From: Eubacterium sp.
Lineage (GTDB): Bacteria; Bacillota; Clostridia; Oscillospirales; Acutalibacteraceae
DNA: 64,000 nt
Reading direction: 5' to 3'
Assembly (NCBI GenBank): GCA_029258375.1
Contig: JARHZA010000002.1
Location: 191,001 to 255,000 of the forward strand
Position 1 is the stretch's first letter, and every line of letters starts with the position of its first letter. Position numbers and translations under genes: made by a program. This document shows, in pieces, positions 44,411 through 52,708 of the stretch. Under the pieces are notes generated by a model, which made no database searches, was not told the origin of the DNA, and saw only the letters and a list, made by a program, of their open reading frames with translations.

Positions 44411-45280
44411 TTATATTTCGGTTGTAAAAGTATAACCTTGTTCTTGTATATTGTCTATTACATCACCAAGGATTTCAGCATTAGTTTCACATACTGCGTG
44501 AAGTAAAAATATAGCGCCGTTATGTGTAGATGATGTAATCTTTTTAAAGGCTTCATCTTTAGCTGGTGGTGCATTTCTATCCCAGTCAGCATAAGCAAAA
44601 CTCCAAAATATACACTTATAACCCAAATCGTTTATTAGTGCAAGATTTTGTTCACTAAATGCGCCTTCAGGAAAACGAAAATAATTCATTTCATAACCGA
44701 ACAGTTGAGCAACATAATCGTGAAGCATAGTAACTTCATCTCTTGCTGAATCCACATCAATTTTAGTCATATTTTTATGCTTATATGAGTGGTTACCAAC
44801 AATGTGGCCATCGCTTATCATTCGTTTTACAAGATCAGGATTGTCTTTTACATAATCATATGTGCAAAAGAAAATAGCCTTAATATTTTTCTCCTTTAAT
44901 GTATCAAGGATTTTACCCGTATATCCGTTTTCGTAACCCTCATCAAATGTTAAACATATTGATTTTTCTTGGTCAAGAAGCCATTTTGCACCAAGTTCAC
45001 CAAATTTCTTTTGCAATTTTTCTGGTTCTACTGGGCGTGAATGTTCTTTGATGTTTCCAGGTCCCCACGTTATTGATTCTGTGCTGTATTTTGATAAATC
45101 AAGTCCCATACCTTTTGCGTCTGGTGCGGTATTAGAAACATTTGAATCATCGTTATTGTTCTTTTCATCAGCTATTGTAACCTTGTTTGTTGTGGTCTCT
45201 TCTTTTTTTGTCATAGTAACAGAACAACCACAAAAACACAGCATAGAAACTGATAAAATTAAAGCTATTATTTTTTTCAT
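44411..45280 (-). CDS. pdaA: PdaA-like polysaccharide deacetylase lipoprotein
   Basis: A 289-aa CE4 deacetylase. The N-terminus is a signal peptide with a lipobox-like FCGC (Cys19), then a Ser/Thr/Asn linker. The catalytic domain shows ICLTFDEGYENGYT (Asp113; the usual second Asp is Glu), NHSYKHKN (His164, His168), FRFPEGAFS and FLLHAV. TFDxGYENGYT is characteristic of PdaA, which removes acetyl from N-acetylmuramic acid on the way to muramic-delta-lactam in spore cortex. It lies 72 nt downstream of prfB. Its GGAGGAGG ribosome-binding site forms the 3' arm of a terminator-like hairpin. A vegetative wall deacetylase role is possible. Confidence 0.85.
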   Translation of the reverse strand: MKKIIALILSVSMLCFCGCSVTMTKKEETTTNKVTIADEKNNNDDSNVSNTAPDAKGMGLDLSKYSTESITWGPGNIKEHSRPVEPEKLQKKFGELGAKWLLDQEKSICLTFDEGYENGYTGKILDTLKEKNIKAIFFCTYDYVKDNPDLVKRMISDGHIVGNHSYKHKNMTKIDVDSARDEVTMLHDYVAQLFGYEMNYFRFPEGAFSEQNLALINDLGYKCIFWSFAYADWDRNAPPAKDEAFKKITSSTHNGAIFLLHAVCETNAEILGDVIDNIQEQGYTFTTEI

Positions 45281-45320
45281 AAAAAAACCTCCTCCTGCAA
45301 TTATTTTTTGCAGAAAGAGG
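45281..45320 (-). promoter_or_regulatory. Terminator-like hairpin that contains the pdaA ribosome-binding site
   Basis: Minus strand: 13-nt 5' arm (45320-45308) pairs end to end with the 13-nt 3' arm (45300-45288, two G-U pairs), loop of 7, then T7 (45287-45281) and immediately the ATG of pdaA. The 3' arm is TTGCAGGAGGAGG and includes the Shine-Dalgarno. Transcripts from prfB would end here or have a hidden RBS. Confidence 0.75.
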
Positions 45321-45352
45321 AATAATATAAATTATATTCGAGTGGTATTTTT

Positions 45353-46477
45353 TTACGAATTTTTTTCAGCATCTTCAACACTTTTTTGTTTTAAATAAGC
45401 ATTGATAAATCCGTCAATATCGCCGTCCATTACAGCGTTAATGTTACCCATTTCAAAACCTGTTCTGTGGTCTTTTGCCATTGTGTAAGGCATAAATACA
45501 TAAGAACGTATTTGGCTACCCCAAGCAATTTCTTTTTGGTCGCCTTTAATATCTTCAATTCTTTCAAGATTTTCACGTTCTTTGATTTCAACAAGTTTTG
45601 ATTTTAACATTCTCATTGCAACTTCACGGTTTTGATGTTGCGAACGTTCGATTTGGCAAGAAACAACAATTCCTGTTGGAATATGAGTAAGACGAACGGC
45701 AGAAGAAGTCTTATTAACTTTTTGACCACCCGCACCAGACGCTCTATAAACGTCCATTTTAATGTCTTCTTCACGGATTTCAACGTCAACGTCATCATCA
45801 ATTTCTGGCATAACTTCAAGTGATGCAAAAGAGGTGTGACGTCTGCCTGAAGAGTCGAAAGGTGAAACTCTTACAAGTCTGTGAATACCCATTTCGCCCT
45901 TTAAATAGCCGTATGCGTTTTCGCCTTCAATAAGTATTGTAGCACTTTTCAAACCTGCAACGTCGCCGTCAAGATAGTCAAGTGTAGAAACTTTGTATCC
46001 GTGACGTTCGCCCCAACGATTATACATTCTAAATAGCATTTCTGCCCAGTCCATAGCCTCAGTACCACCAGCACCAGCGTGGAAAGTTAAAAGGGCGTTC
46101 TTGCTGTCAAACTCGCCACTTAAAAGAGTTGAAAGTGTAAGATTTTCAATTCTTTTTTCAATATCTTCAACTGATGCTGTGCAGTCATCAAGAAGGCTTA
46201 AATCATTTTCTTCATCTGCAAGTTCAATCATAACAAGTGTGTCTTCATAATCAGACTTGAGTGATTCGTAACTTTCAACTTTAGATTTAAGTGAACCAGT
46301 TTTCTTTAATATTTTTTGGCTTTCTTCCATATTGTCCCAAAAATCAGGTGATGCTGCTTTAGCTTCAAGTTCAACAATTTCTTTACTAATAATGTCAATA
46401 GCGAGTGCTTCTTTTAAATTTTTGATAGGCTTTTCAGATTCTAATAATCTAAATCTTAAATTTTCAAATTCAACCAT
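45353..46477 (-). CDS. prfB: Peptide chain release factor 2, without programmed frameshift
   Basis: RF2 ends translation at UGA and UAA. The 374-aa protein has SPF (205-207), the UGA-reading motif, and GGQ (250-252), which triggers peptide release. In many bacteria prfB contains an in-frame UGA near codon 25 with a +1 shift; here codons for LKEALAID read straight through, with no stop and no CTT-TGA. ATG 46477 has AAGGAG before it. Promoter at 46511-46539. Followed by pdaA after the hairpin at 45281-45320. Confidence 0.96.
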   Translation of the reverse strand: MVEFENLRFRLLESEKPIKNLKEALAIDIISKEIVELEAKAASPDFWDNMEESQKILKKTGSLKSKVESYESLKSDYEDTLVMIELADEENDLSLLDDCTASVEDIEKRIENLTLSTLLSGEFDSKNALLTFHAGAGGTEAMDWAEMLFRMYNRWGERHGYKVSTLDYLDGDVAGLKSATILIEGENAYGYLKGEMGIHRLVRVSPFDSSGRRHTSFASLEVMPEIDDDVDVEIREEDIKMDVYRASGAGGQKVNKTSSAVRLTHIPTGIVVSCQIERSQHQNREVAMRMLKSKLVEIKERENLERIEDIKGDQKEIAWGSQIRSYVFMPYTMAKDHRTGFEMGNINAVMDGDIDGFINAYLKQKSVEDAEKNS

Positions 46478-46510
46478 TTGAGTTCTCCTTGTTGAGAAAT
46501 AATATAGGTT

Positions 46511-46539
46511 ATTATATACAACTTTGTGTATTATTGCAA
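46511..46539 (-). promoter_or_regulatory. Promoter of prfB
   Basis: Minus strand TTGCAA (46539-46534), 17-nt spacer, TATAAT (46516-46511). Confidence 0.8.
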
Positions 46540-46558
46540 GAACTTCTTGTTAATAATA

Positions 46559-46578
46559 TGTTTACTTTGTTGTAAACA
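46559..46578. repeat. Inverted repeat between divergent promoters
   Basis: Perfect TGTTTAC (46559-46565) / GTAAACA (46572-46578), between the prfB promoter and the promoter at 46584-46612. Possible operator for a dimeric regulator of either gene. Confidence 0.5.
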
Positions 46579-46583
46579 ATATA

Positions 46584-46612
46584 TTGATTTTTTATGGTAA
46601 CTTAAGTATAAT
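46584..46612 (+). promoter_or_regulatory. Promoter of the RING-like membrane protein gene
   Basis: TTGATT (46584-46589), 17-nt spacer, TATAAT (46607-46612). Confidence 0.75.
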
Positions 46613-46690
46613 AAATTTAGTTTATAAGTTATGTTAGACTTGGGCGTATTGTCTTTGTTTTTTAGTAACTTATTTAATTAAGGAGTTAAT

Positions 46691-47776
46691 ATGGCTTTAT
46701 ATGATAATACGAAATGCCCTGTTTGTGGCGAATTATTTAAAGATGGTGACGATGTAGTAACTTGCCCAATATGTGGCACACCTCATCATAGAGAGTGCTA
46801 TAAGTCTCTTGGCACTTGTGCAAATGCAAAATTGCATAACAATGACTATTCTTTTGAAAAGGGTAGTGAAAAAGCTAATGATAATGCAAATAAAGAATCT
46901 GCTGATTCACTAAAAGAAAAACAAAATGATGCAGAAGAAACACCTAATATCTATTATACCCCTTTCAATAATCAAAGCGATAAAGAAAATAGTAGTAATA
47001 CTACTGTTTGTATTGAATGTGGTGCGAAAATAGAAAAGGGAACACCTTTTTGTCCAAAATGTGGAGCACGTCAAAGTGAAGCTTCTTATGGTTCTTATAA
47101 ACCACCAGTTGATTTTAACGAACCTCTTGTTGAAAAAAACGAATATCAAGATAGTAAAGAAAAAATTGACGGCGTTGCACTTTCAGATGTTTCAACATTT
47201 GTTAGAGTTAATCAAGATAAATTTTTGCCTAAATTTATTAAAAATAAAAAGATTTCTTGGAATTGGAGTGCCTTTATTTTTGGCCCATATTATCTTTTTT
47301 ATAGAAAAATGCATCTTCAAGGTGCAATGTTTATGGCAGTAAATCTTATAATTGATCTTTTTGTGTCAACTTTTTATTCAGATCAGATTATGGCACTTTA
47401 TAAAGCAATGGAAAGTATTATGTCATCTCAAGATGTAAATGCAATGGCTTCATTTGCAACAAGCCCAGAATATACAGCAGCACTTCCAGCAATGTTAATA
47501 TCGGTGTTCGGAGCTCTGCTTTTGCATATTATTGTTGGTTTGTTTGCAAATTCAATTTATAGAAAAAAAGTTATTACTTCAATAAAAGCAATTGATGAAA
47601 AGTTAAACGATAATGAAATAGTAAGTTTAAGTCAAATGATGGGTATTGAAAACGAAATTAACGGCCCTGAAGCAAGAAAAATGTATTTGATAAGACAAGG
47701 TGGCGTAAACACTTTTGCTCCTCTTCTTGCATACTTGGTTCTTAATCTTGTAACATCACTAATTGCAACATTGTAA
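46691..47776 (+). CDS. Prokaryotic RING-like / zinc-ribbon / DUF2628-like membrane protein
   Basis: A 361-aa protein with three parts. Residues 9-43 form a Prok-RING_1-like zinc finger: Cys9, Cys12, Cys25, Cys28, His32/His33, Cys36, Cys43 (CPVCGELF, CPICGTPHHREC). Near 103-125 lies a classic zinc ribbon CIECGAKIEKGTPFCPKCGARQ. After a linker comes a DUF2628-like part (ISWNWSAFIFGPYYLFYRKMHLQGAMFM) with three or four membrane spans. Cysteine-rich domains should face the cytoplasm. The function is unknown; RING-like folds in bacteria bind proteins, and ubiquitin-ligase activity should not be assumed. RBS AAGGAG at 46680-46685. Ends in a strong hairpin that lies just downstream of an internal promoter. 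Confidence 0.75.
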   Translation: MALYDNTKCPVCGELFKDGDDVVTCPICGTPHHRECYKSLGTCANAKLHNNDYSFEKGSEKANDNANKESADSLKEKQNDAEETPNIYYTPFNNQSDKENSSNTTVCIECGAKIEKGTPFCPKCGARQSEASYGSYKPPVDFNEPLVEKNEYQDSKEKIDGVALSDVSTFVRVNQDKFLPKFIKNKKISWNWSAFIFGPYYLFYRKMHLQGAMFMAVNLIIDLFVSTFYSDQIMALYKAMESIMSSQDVNAMASFATSPEYTAALPAMLISVFGALLLHIIVGLFANSIYRKKVITSIKAIDEKLNDNEIVSLSQMMGIENEINGPEARKMYLIRQGGVNTFAPLLAYLVLNLVTSLIATL

Positions 47777-47799
47777 TTTTTGCCAAAATTTGTTATAAT
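47771..47799 (+). promoter_or_regulatory. Promoter upstream of galU
   Basis: TTGTAA (47771-47776), 17-nt spacer, TATAAT (47794-47799). Transcription would start near 47806, just before an 18-bp terminator hairpin. Confidence 0.65.
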
Positions 47800-47813
47800 G
47801 TATAAACAATTGT

Positions 47814-47857
47814 AAAATGAATATGCCAAAAAAATTTTGGCATATTCATTTTTATAA
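47814..47857 (+). terminator. Perfect 18-bp terminator hairpin upstream of galU
   Basis: Arms 47814-47831 and 47835-47852 are exact complements, loop AAA, followed by T. It can end the RING-like gene's mRNA and also attenuate transcripts from the promoter at 47771. Confidence 0.88.
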
Positions 47858-47923
47858 TAAAACATTTTTAATGATATAAACTTATTAAATTTGCATGATG
47901 TTTAAAATAAGAGGTGACAAGTC

Positions 47924-48799
47924 ATAATAGTAAGAAAAGCAATTATACCAGCAGCAGGATTAGGAACAAGAGTTCTTCCCGTATCAAAAGCAGTGCCTAA
48001 AGAAATGCTTAATATAGTAGATAAACCGGCAATTCAATATATAGTTGAAGAGGCTTTTGCATCTGGTATTGAAGAAATACTTATCATAACTAACAGAAAC
48101 AAAGGTGCAATAGAAGATCACTTTGATCATTCTTTTGAACTTGAAGAGAATTTAAAATCAAATAAAGATAAAGAAAGTATATATAAAGATGTTCTTGATT
48201 GTTCAAATTTTGGGAATATCTATTTTATAAGACAAAAAGAAACAAAAGGACTTGGTCATGCAGTTCTTTGTGCGAAAAATTTTGTTGGAAATGAACCTTT
48301 CGCAGTTCTTTATGGTGATGATGTTATTTTTTCTGAAGAGCCAGTAACAAAACAACTTTGTGATGCTTATGAAAAATACCACAAAGGAACAGTTGGTGTT
48401 AAATATGTTCCTAATGAAGAGATAACAAAATACTGTTCACTTAAAACAGAACATATAGAAGGTAATTACTATAACTGCTCTGATATGATTGAAAAACCAA
48501 AGCCAGAACAGATTATCGGTAATTATGCAATCCTTGGAAGAGTGGTTCTTCCACCAGAAATATTTGATGTGCTTGAAGAAACACCACTTGGAGTTGGAAA
48601 TGAACTTCAACTTACTGATGCAATGAAAACACTTGCTCAAAGAGACGGTTTGGTAGCAGTTGAATATGAGGGAAAAAGATTTGATATGGGTAATAAATTT
48701 GGTATCCTTGAAGCAAATATTGACAGAGGATTGCAGCACCCAGAAACTAAAGATGAACTAAAAAAATATATTAAAGAACTTGCAAAAAAACTTGACTAA
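47924..48799 (+). CDS. galU: UTP-glucose-1-phosphate uridylyltransferase, apparently starting at ATA
   Basis: Makes UDP-glucose for wall polymers and glycolipids. The reading frame matches GalU from IVRKAIIPAAGLGTRVLPVSKAVPKEML onward, and GEDxV-type and EKPKPEQI blocks follow. The GLGTR loop, needed to bind UTP, lies upstream of the first usual start (GTG 47993), so translation must begin earlier; between the in-frame TGA at 47915-47917 and that loop there is no ATG, GTG or TTG. GAGGTGA (47911-47917) is perfectly spaced (6 nt) for ATA at 47924, giving 291 aa, normal for GalU. ATA 47927 is an alternative. A sequencing error (ATG read as ATA) is possible. Confidence 0.85.
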   Translation: MIVRKAIIPAAGLGTRVLPVSKAVPKEMLNIVDKPAIQYIVEEAFASGIEEILIITNRNKGAIEDHFDHSFELEENLKSNKDKESIYKDVLDCSNFGNIYFIRQKETKGLGHAVLCAKNFVGNEPFAVLYGDDVIFSEEPVTKQLCDAYEKYHKGTVGVKYVPNEEITKYCSLKTEHIEGNYYNCSDMIEKPKPEQIIGNYAILGRVVLPPEIFDVLEETPLGVGNELQLTDAMKTLAQRDGLVAVEYEGKRFDMGNKFGILEANIDRGLQHPETKDELKKYIKELAKKLD

Positions 48800-48832
48800 T
48801 TTTTACATAATTAAAAGATAGAGGTAAAATTA

Positions 48833-49858
48833 TTGGCTAATTATTATAATCCTCCGTTTGATAATCAAAATAGTGAAGAAGTAAATAGACGTAATTTTTA
48901 TTATCAAACAAAAGCAAAGCAACAAAAAAAAGAAATAAGAAAACTTGGCAATATTTTAGGTGGCTCACTATTTATGTTTGTTGCTTTTCAATATATTGCA
49001 GTTTTCATTTTGCAAGCATTTGGCCTTGCAGATAAAATGAACTCATCAGTAATATTTCAAAATTCTTTTTTGATATTAGGTGTTGAAATATTCTCTGTTG
49101 TAATTCCTTTTGGAATAATGGCAATTACTAATAAAAAGAAATTTAATAACGATATAATTCCAACTAAGAAAATAAAATTAAAAGACTTAACATTATGGGT
49201 TGGGTTTGGTATGTTTTGCTGTATTATTGCAAACTATGCCGTAAACATAATGGTTATGTTATTTAAGGTGTTTGGCTATCAATTAAAACAAGCAGAAGTT
49301 TTGAAGCCTGATTCAGTTTTTGCTTGTATAGTTGTTATAATAGGCACAGCAGTAGTTCCTGCAATATGCGAAGAATTTGCAATGCGTTGTTGTTCACTTG
49401 GACTTCTTAGAAAATACGGCAAAGCTTTTGGTGTTGTTGCCGTTTCTATTATTTTTGGTCTTTTACATGGCAATGTTATTCAGTTTGTTTTTGCAGGTCT
49501 TGTTGGGTTAGTTCTTGGTTATGTTACTGTTAAAACCGACAGTATAGTTCCAGCTATCATTATTCATGGTTTAAACAACGGTATGAGTGCGTTTAGTTTT
49601 GTTTTAGATTATGCAGTTGGTGGTAAAGCTCAAGAAAAAACAACTGTTGCACTTTTCCTATTTTGGATTATTGTTGGTTTAGTTTGTTTCATTATGCTTG
49701 CCTTAAAAAAACAGTTTAATAAGGGCGAAAAAAGATTGCGTGAACCTTTTGAAAATTCCCTTGGAACAAAACTTGCATCATTCTTTTTTGTTCCTGGAAT
49801 GATAGTTCCTTTTGTTTATTTAATTATTTCAACTATTACAACAATAGAAAAAATTTAA
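48833..49858 (+). CDS. CPBP-family intramembrane metalloprotease
   Basis: A 341-aa polytopic protein with about eight spans. CPBP (Abi) motifs: CEEFAMR (Glu180, Glu181, Arg185), FGLLHGN (His212) and HGLNNG (His245, Asn248 or Asn249). Family members are related to the eukaryotic prenyl-CAAX protease Rce1; in bacteria they serve in bacteriocin immunity, peptide processing or surface control. A 35-residue charged, Asn/Gln-rich N-terminus precedes the first span. It starts with TTG 48833 behind GAGGT (48821-48825). It follows galU by 33 nt and touches tadA, so likely one operon. Substrate unknown. Confidence 0.85.
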   Translation: MANYYNPPFDNQNSEEVNRRNFYYQTKAKQQKKEIRKLGNILGGSLFMFVAFQYIAVFILQAFGLADKMNSSVIFQNSFLILGVEIFSVVIPFGIMAITNKKKFNNDIIPTKKIKLKDLTLWVGFGMFCCIIANYAVNIMVMLFKVFGYQLKQAEVLKPDSVFACIVVIIGTAVVPAICEEFAMRCCSLGLLRKYGKAFGVVAVSIIFGLLHGNVIQFVFAGLVGLVLGYVTVKTDSIVPAIIIHGLNNGMSAFSFVLDYAVGGKAQEKTTVALFLFWIIVGLVCFIMLALKKQFNKGEKRLREPFENSLGTKLASFFFVPGMIVPFVYLIISTITTIEKI

Positions 49859-49859
49859 T

Positions 49860-50318
49860 ATGAATGAATTTATGGAGAGAGCAGTTGCTCTTGCAAAAAT
49901 AAGTGCATTAGAAGGAGAAGTTCCTGTTGGTGCAGTTGTTGTTAAAGATGGCGAAATCGTTGGCGAGGGCAGAAACAGAAGAGAGATTGGTAAAAACGCA
50001 CTTTATCACGCAGAAACCGAGGCAATAAATAATGCTTGCAAAAAACTTGGTGGTTGGCGTTTATGGCAATGTGAAATGTATGTAACGCTTGAGCCTTGCC
50101 CTATGTGTGCTGGAGCAATTATAAATTCAAGAATTAAAAAAGTAACTTTTGGTGCTTATGATAAAAAAGCGGGCTCCTTCGGTTCAGTTATAAACTTTAA
50201 TGATTTGCCTTATAATCACAAACCAGAAATTGTTGGCGGTGTTTGTGAGGAAGAGTGCTCTGAATTGCTTAAAGAATTTTTTAAAAATTTAAGAAAAAAG
50301 AAAAGTACAAAAGGATAA
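49860..50318 (+). CDS. tadA: tRNA-specific adenosine deaminase
   Basis: Converts A34 to inosine in the tRNA-Arg(ACG) anticodon. The 152-aa protein has the zinc deaminase motifs HAE (His50, Glu52) and PCPMC (Cys80, Cys83), with YHAETEAINNACKKLGGWRL and RIKKVTFGAYDKKAGS distinguishing TadA from cytidine deaminases. It starts one base after the stop of the CPBP gene. In Firmicutes tadA is often near dnaX and the SRP RNA; here dnaX is 4 kb downstream with ktrBA between. Confidence 0.92.
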   Translation: MNEFMERAVALAKISALEGEVPVGAVVVKDGEIVGEGRNRREIGKNALYHAETEAINNACKKLGGWRLWQCEMYVTLEPCPMCAGAIINSRIKKVTFGAYDKKAGSFGSVINFNDLPYNHKPEIVGGVCEEECSELLKEFFKNLRKKKSTKG

Positions 50319-50330
50319 TTTAGTAAAAAA

Positions 50331-50358
50331 AGCAGATGAATTTTTCATCTGCTTTTAG
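50331..50358 (+). terminator. Terminator after tadA
   Basis: Stem AGCAGATGAA (50331-50340) with TTCATCTGCT (50344-50353), then TTT; A-run before it. Confidence 0.88.
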
Positions 50359-50451
50359 TTATTTTTATGGCATTTTAATACCTTTTTACTAATTTTGTTG
50401 AATATTTGACAAATGTATTATAATATTTATGTGCTTAGTATAAATTATGTA

Positions 50452-50480
50452 TTGAAATTTGCAAATGGTTCTACTATAAT
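50452..50480 (+). promoter_or_regulatory. Promoter of ktrBA
   Basis: TTGAAA (50452-50457), 17-nt spacer, TATAAT (50475-50480). A second candidate is TTGTTG (50395-50400) with TATAAT at 50419-50424, 18 nt apart. The 90-nt leader shows no known riboswitch. Confidence 0.75.
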
Positions 50481-50576
50481 ACATTGGAATCTTAAAAAAA
50501 TTATATTACCAAATTAAGCAAACTAACATATAGTTTTAAAACAGTATGTTAAATATTAAAGCTTATGGAGATATAG

Positions 50577-51932
50577 ATGAAAATGAAATTTCAAAAGTTA
50601 AAAGCAAGTATTATGAAAAAGCATCTGTCACCGTTTCAGGTTATAACTTATGGCTTTGCTGCAGTTATTTTAGTTGGAAGCATATTGCTAACACTTCCTA
50701 TTTCAACAAGAGATGGTTTAGGTGCAAGCTTTTTTGATTCGCTTTTTACGGCAACATCAGCAGTTTGTGTAACAGGACTTGTAGTTCATGACACGGCAAC
50801 TTATTGGTCGTCGTTTGGACAAGGTGTTATCCTGTTTTTAATACAAATTGGTGGAATGGGTGTAGTTACTATATCAGTTGCAATGGCAAAGATTGCGGGC
50901 AGAAAAATAGGACTTGCACAACGAAGAACAATGCAAGAGGCAATATCTGCGCCACATGTTGGTGGTATAGTTAAGTTTACAGATTTTATTATTAAAACTA
51001 CTATTACAGTAGAACTTGTTGGAGCACTAATTCTGTTTCCAGTATTCTATAAAGAATTTGGTATATTAAAAGGAATATGGTATTCTTTGTTCCATTCAGT
51101 TTCAGCTTTTTGTAATGCTGGTTTTGACCTTATGGGTGTAAGAGAGCAATATTCTTCGCTAACATCGTTTGTAGGCAATCCAATTATTAACTTTACTATT
51201 ATGGCACTTATTGTTATTGGTGGTTTAGGATTTATGACTTGGAGAGATGTTATTGCAAATAAATGGCATTTCAAAAAGTATAGATTACAGTCAAAAGTGG
51301 TTTTAATTGTAACTCTTGTTTTGATTGTTATTCCTGCTATTTATTTCTTCTTTTATGAATATTCAAATTTAGAATTAGGAGAAAGAATTTTAGCGTCTCT
51401 TTTTCAATCTGTTACACCAAGAACGGCTGGTTTTAATACAACAGATTTAAACGAACTTTCAGAAAATGGTAAGTTTCTTACAATTTTACTTATGATTACT
51501 GGTGGTTCACCTGGTTCAACTGCCGGTGGTATGAAAACAACAACTATTGCAGTATTATTTGCATCTGCAATTGCAGTGTTTAAGAGAAGCGAAAATGCAC
51601 AGTTCTTTGGTAGAAGAATTGGTAACGATACAGTTCGTTATGCGTTAACCATTTTACTTATGTATTTAACTCTTTTTATTACTGGTGGATTTATCATTAG
51701 TATGATTGAAGATTTACCATTATTAAGTTGTCTTTTTGAAACTGGGTCTGCAATCGGCACAGTTGGTTTATCACTTGGTATAACACCAGACCTTAGTTTC
51801 ATTTCAAAACTTGTTCTTATATTACTGATGTTCCTTGGAAGAGTTGGTAGCTTAACACTTGTTTTTGCCGCTGTTTCAGGTTATCACATAAAAGTATCTA
51901 AATTACCTCAAGAAAAAATTACAGTTGGATAA
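50577..51932 (+). CDS. ktrB: Potassium transporter, TrkH/KtrB family
   Basis: A 451-aa K+ (Na+-linked) channel-like transporter with four M1-P-M2 repeats. The P-loop glycines of the ion filter are present in each repeat: SAVCVTGL, SAFCNAGFD, TPRTAGFNT and SAIGTVGLS. TGGSPGSTAGGMKTTT is the third-repeat gate loop. ATG 50577 follows GGAG at 50567-50570. It is followed 14 nt later by the gating ring subunit gene. Confidence 0.93.
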   Translation: MKMKFQKLKASIMKKHLSPFQVITYGFAAVILVGSILLTLPISTRDGLGASFFDSLFTATSAVCVTGLVVHDTATYWSSFGQGVILFLIQIGGMGVVTISVAMAKIAGRKIGLAQRRTMQEAISAPHVGGIVKFTDFIIKTTITVELVGALILFPVFYKEFGILKGIWYSLFHSVSAFCNAGFDLMGVREQYSSLTSFVGNPIINFTIMALIVIGGLGFMTWRDVIANKWHFKKYRLQSKVVLIVTLVLIVIPAIYFFFYEYSNLELGERILASLFQSVTPRTAGFNTTDLNELSENGKFLTILLMITGGSPGSTAGGMKTTTIAVLFASAIAVFKRSENAQFFGRRIGNDTVRYALTILLMYLTLFITGGFIISMIEDLPLLSCLFETGSAIGTVGLSLGITPDLSFISKLVLILLMFLGRVGSLTLVFAAVSGYHIKVSKLPQEKITVG

Positions 51933-51946
51933 AGGAGAAAATCGAA

Positions 51947-52594
51947 ATGAAGTCAATTTTACTTGTTGGTCTTGGAAGATTTGGAAGACATATTGCTATG
52001 AAACTTAATGAAAACCGTCATCAAGTTATGGCAATCGATAATAACGAAGAACGTGTTAATGCTGCGTTACCTTATGTTACAAATGCTCAAATCGGTGATA
52101 GCACCAACGAAGAATTTTTATCTTGTCTTGGAGTTCGTAATTTTGATGTTTGTATAGTTGCAATTGGTGAAGATTTCCAAAGTTCACTTGAAACAACAGC
52201 ACTTTTAAAAGAACTTGGTGCTAAATTTGTTGTATCAAGAGCGTCAAGAGATGTTCATGCAAAATTTCTTCTTAGAAATGGTGCAGATAAAGTTGTTTAT
52301 CCAGAAAAGCAACTTGCAAAATGGACTGCTATAAGATATAGCTCAGACCATATTTTTGACTATATTGAACTTGATGAAGAACACGCTATTTTTGAAGTTT
52401 CTGTTCCAGATATGTGGATAGGTAAAACTATTGGCGGCATTGATATTCGCCGTAAATATAGTGTTAATATAATGGGTGTTAAAACTAATGGAGAATTAAA
52501 TTTAGCAATTACACCAGATACTGTTCTTTCTGGTGGCGAAACATTGCTTGTTCTTGGTACATACCACGATATTCAAAAATGTTTCCATATCTAA
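51947..52594 (+). CDS. ktrA: KtrA/TrkA-family K+ channel regulatory subunit
   Basis: A 215-aa cytoplasmic regulator. N-terminal RCK/TrkA-N Rossmann domain starts SILLVGLGRFGRHIAMKL with the ribose-binding acid at AIDNNEERV; C-terminal TrkA-C domain from about residue 135 (ELDEEHAIFEVSVPDMWIGKTIGG). It binds ATP/ADP, and often c-di-AMP, to control the KtrB pore. Tight pairing with ktrB confirms the call. A terminator follows. Confidence 0.94.
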   Translation: MKSILLVGLGRFGRHIAMKLNENRHQVMAIDNNEERVNAALPYVTNAQIGDSTNEEFLSCLGVRNFDVCIVAIGEDFQSSLETTALLKELGAKFVVSRASRDVHAKFLLRNGADKVVYPEKQLAKWTAIRYSSDHIFDYIELDEEHAIFEVSVPDMWIGKTIGGIDIRRKYSVNIMGVKTNGELNLAITPDTVLSGGETLLVLGTYHDIQKCFHI

Positions 52595-52624
52595 ATATGA
52601 TATTTATTTTAAATTAAATGAAAA

Positions 52625-52656
52625 GCAGTATAGTTTAACACTATACTGCTTTTTTA
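52625..52656 (+). terminator. Terminator after ktrA
   Basis: Perfect stem GCAGTATAGT (52625-52634) with ACTATACTGC (52640-52649), flanked by AAAA and a T-run. Confidence 0.93.
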
Positions 52657-52708
52657 TTATAGCATTTTAAATTGAAGTTAAAAATAATGCTATACAAGGA
52701 TTACTTTT

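Noticed and set aside
50481..50576. K+ or c-di-AMP riboswitch before ktrB
   Set aside because: The leader is about 90 nt, AT-rich and lacks the conserved blocks of known riboswitches.
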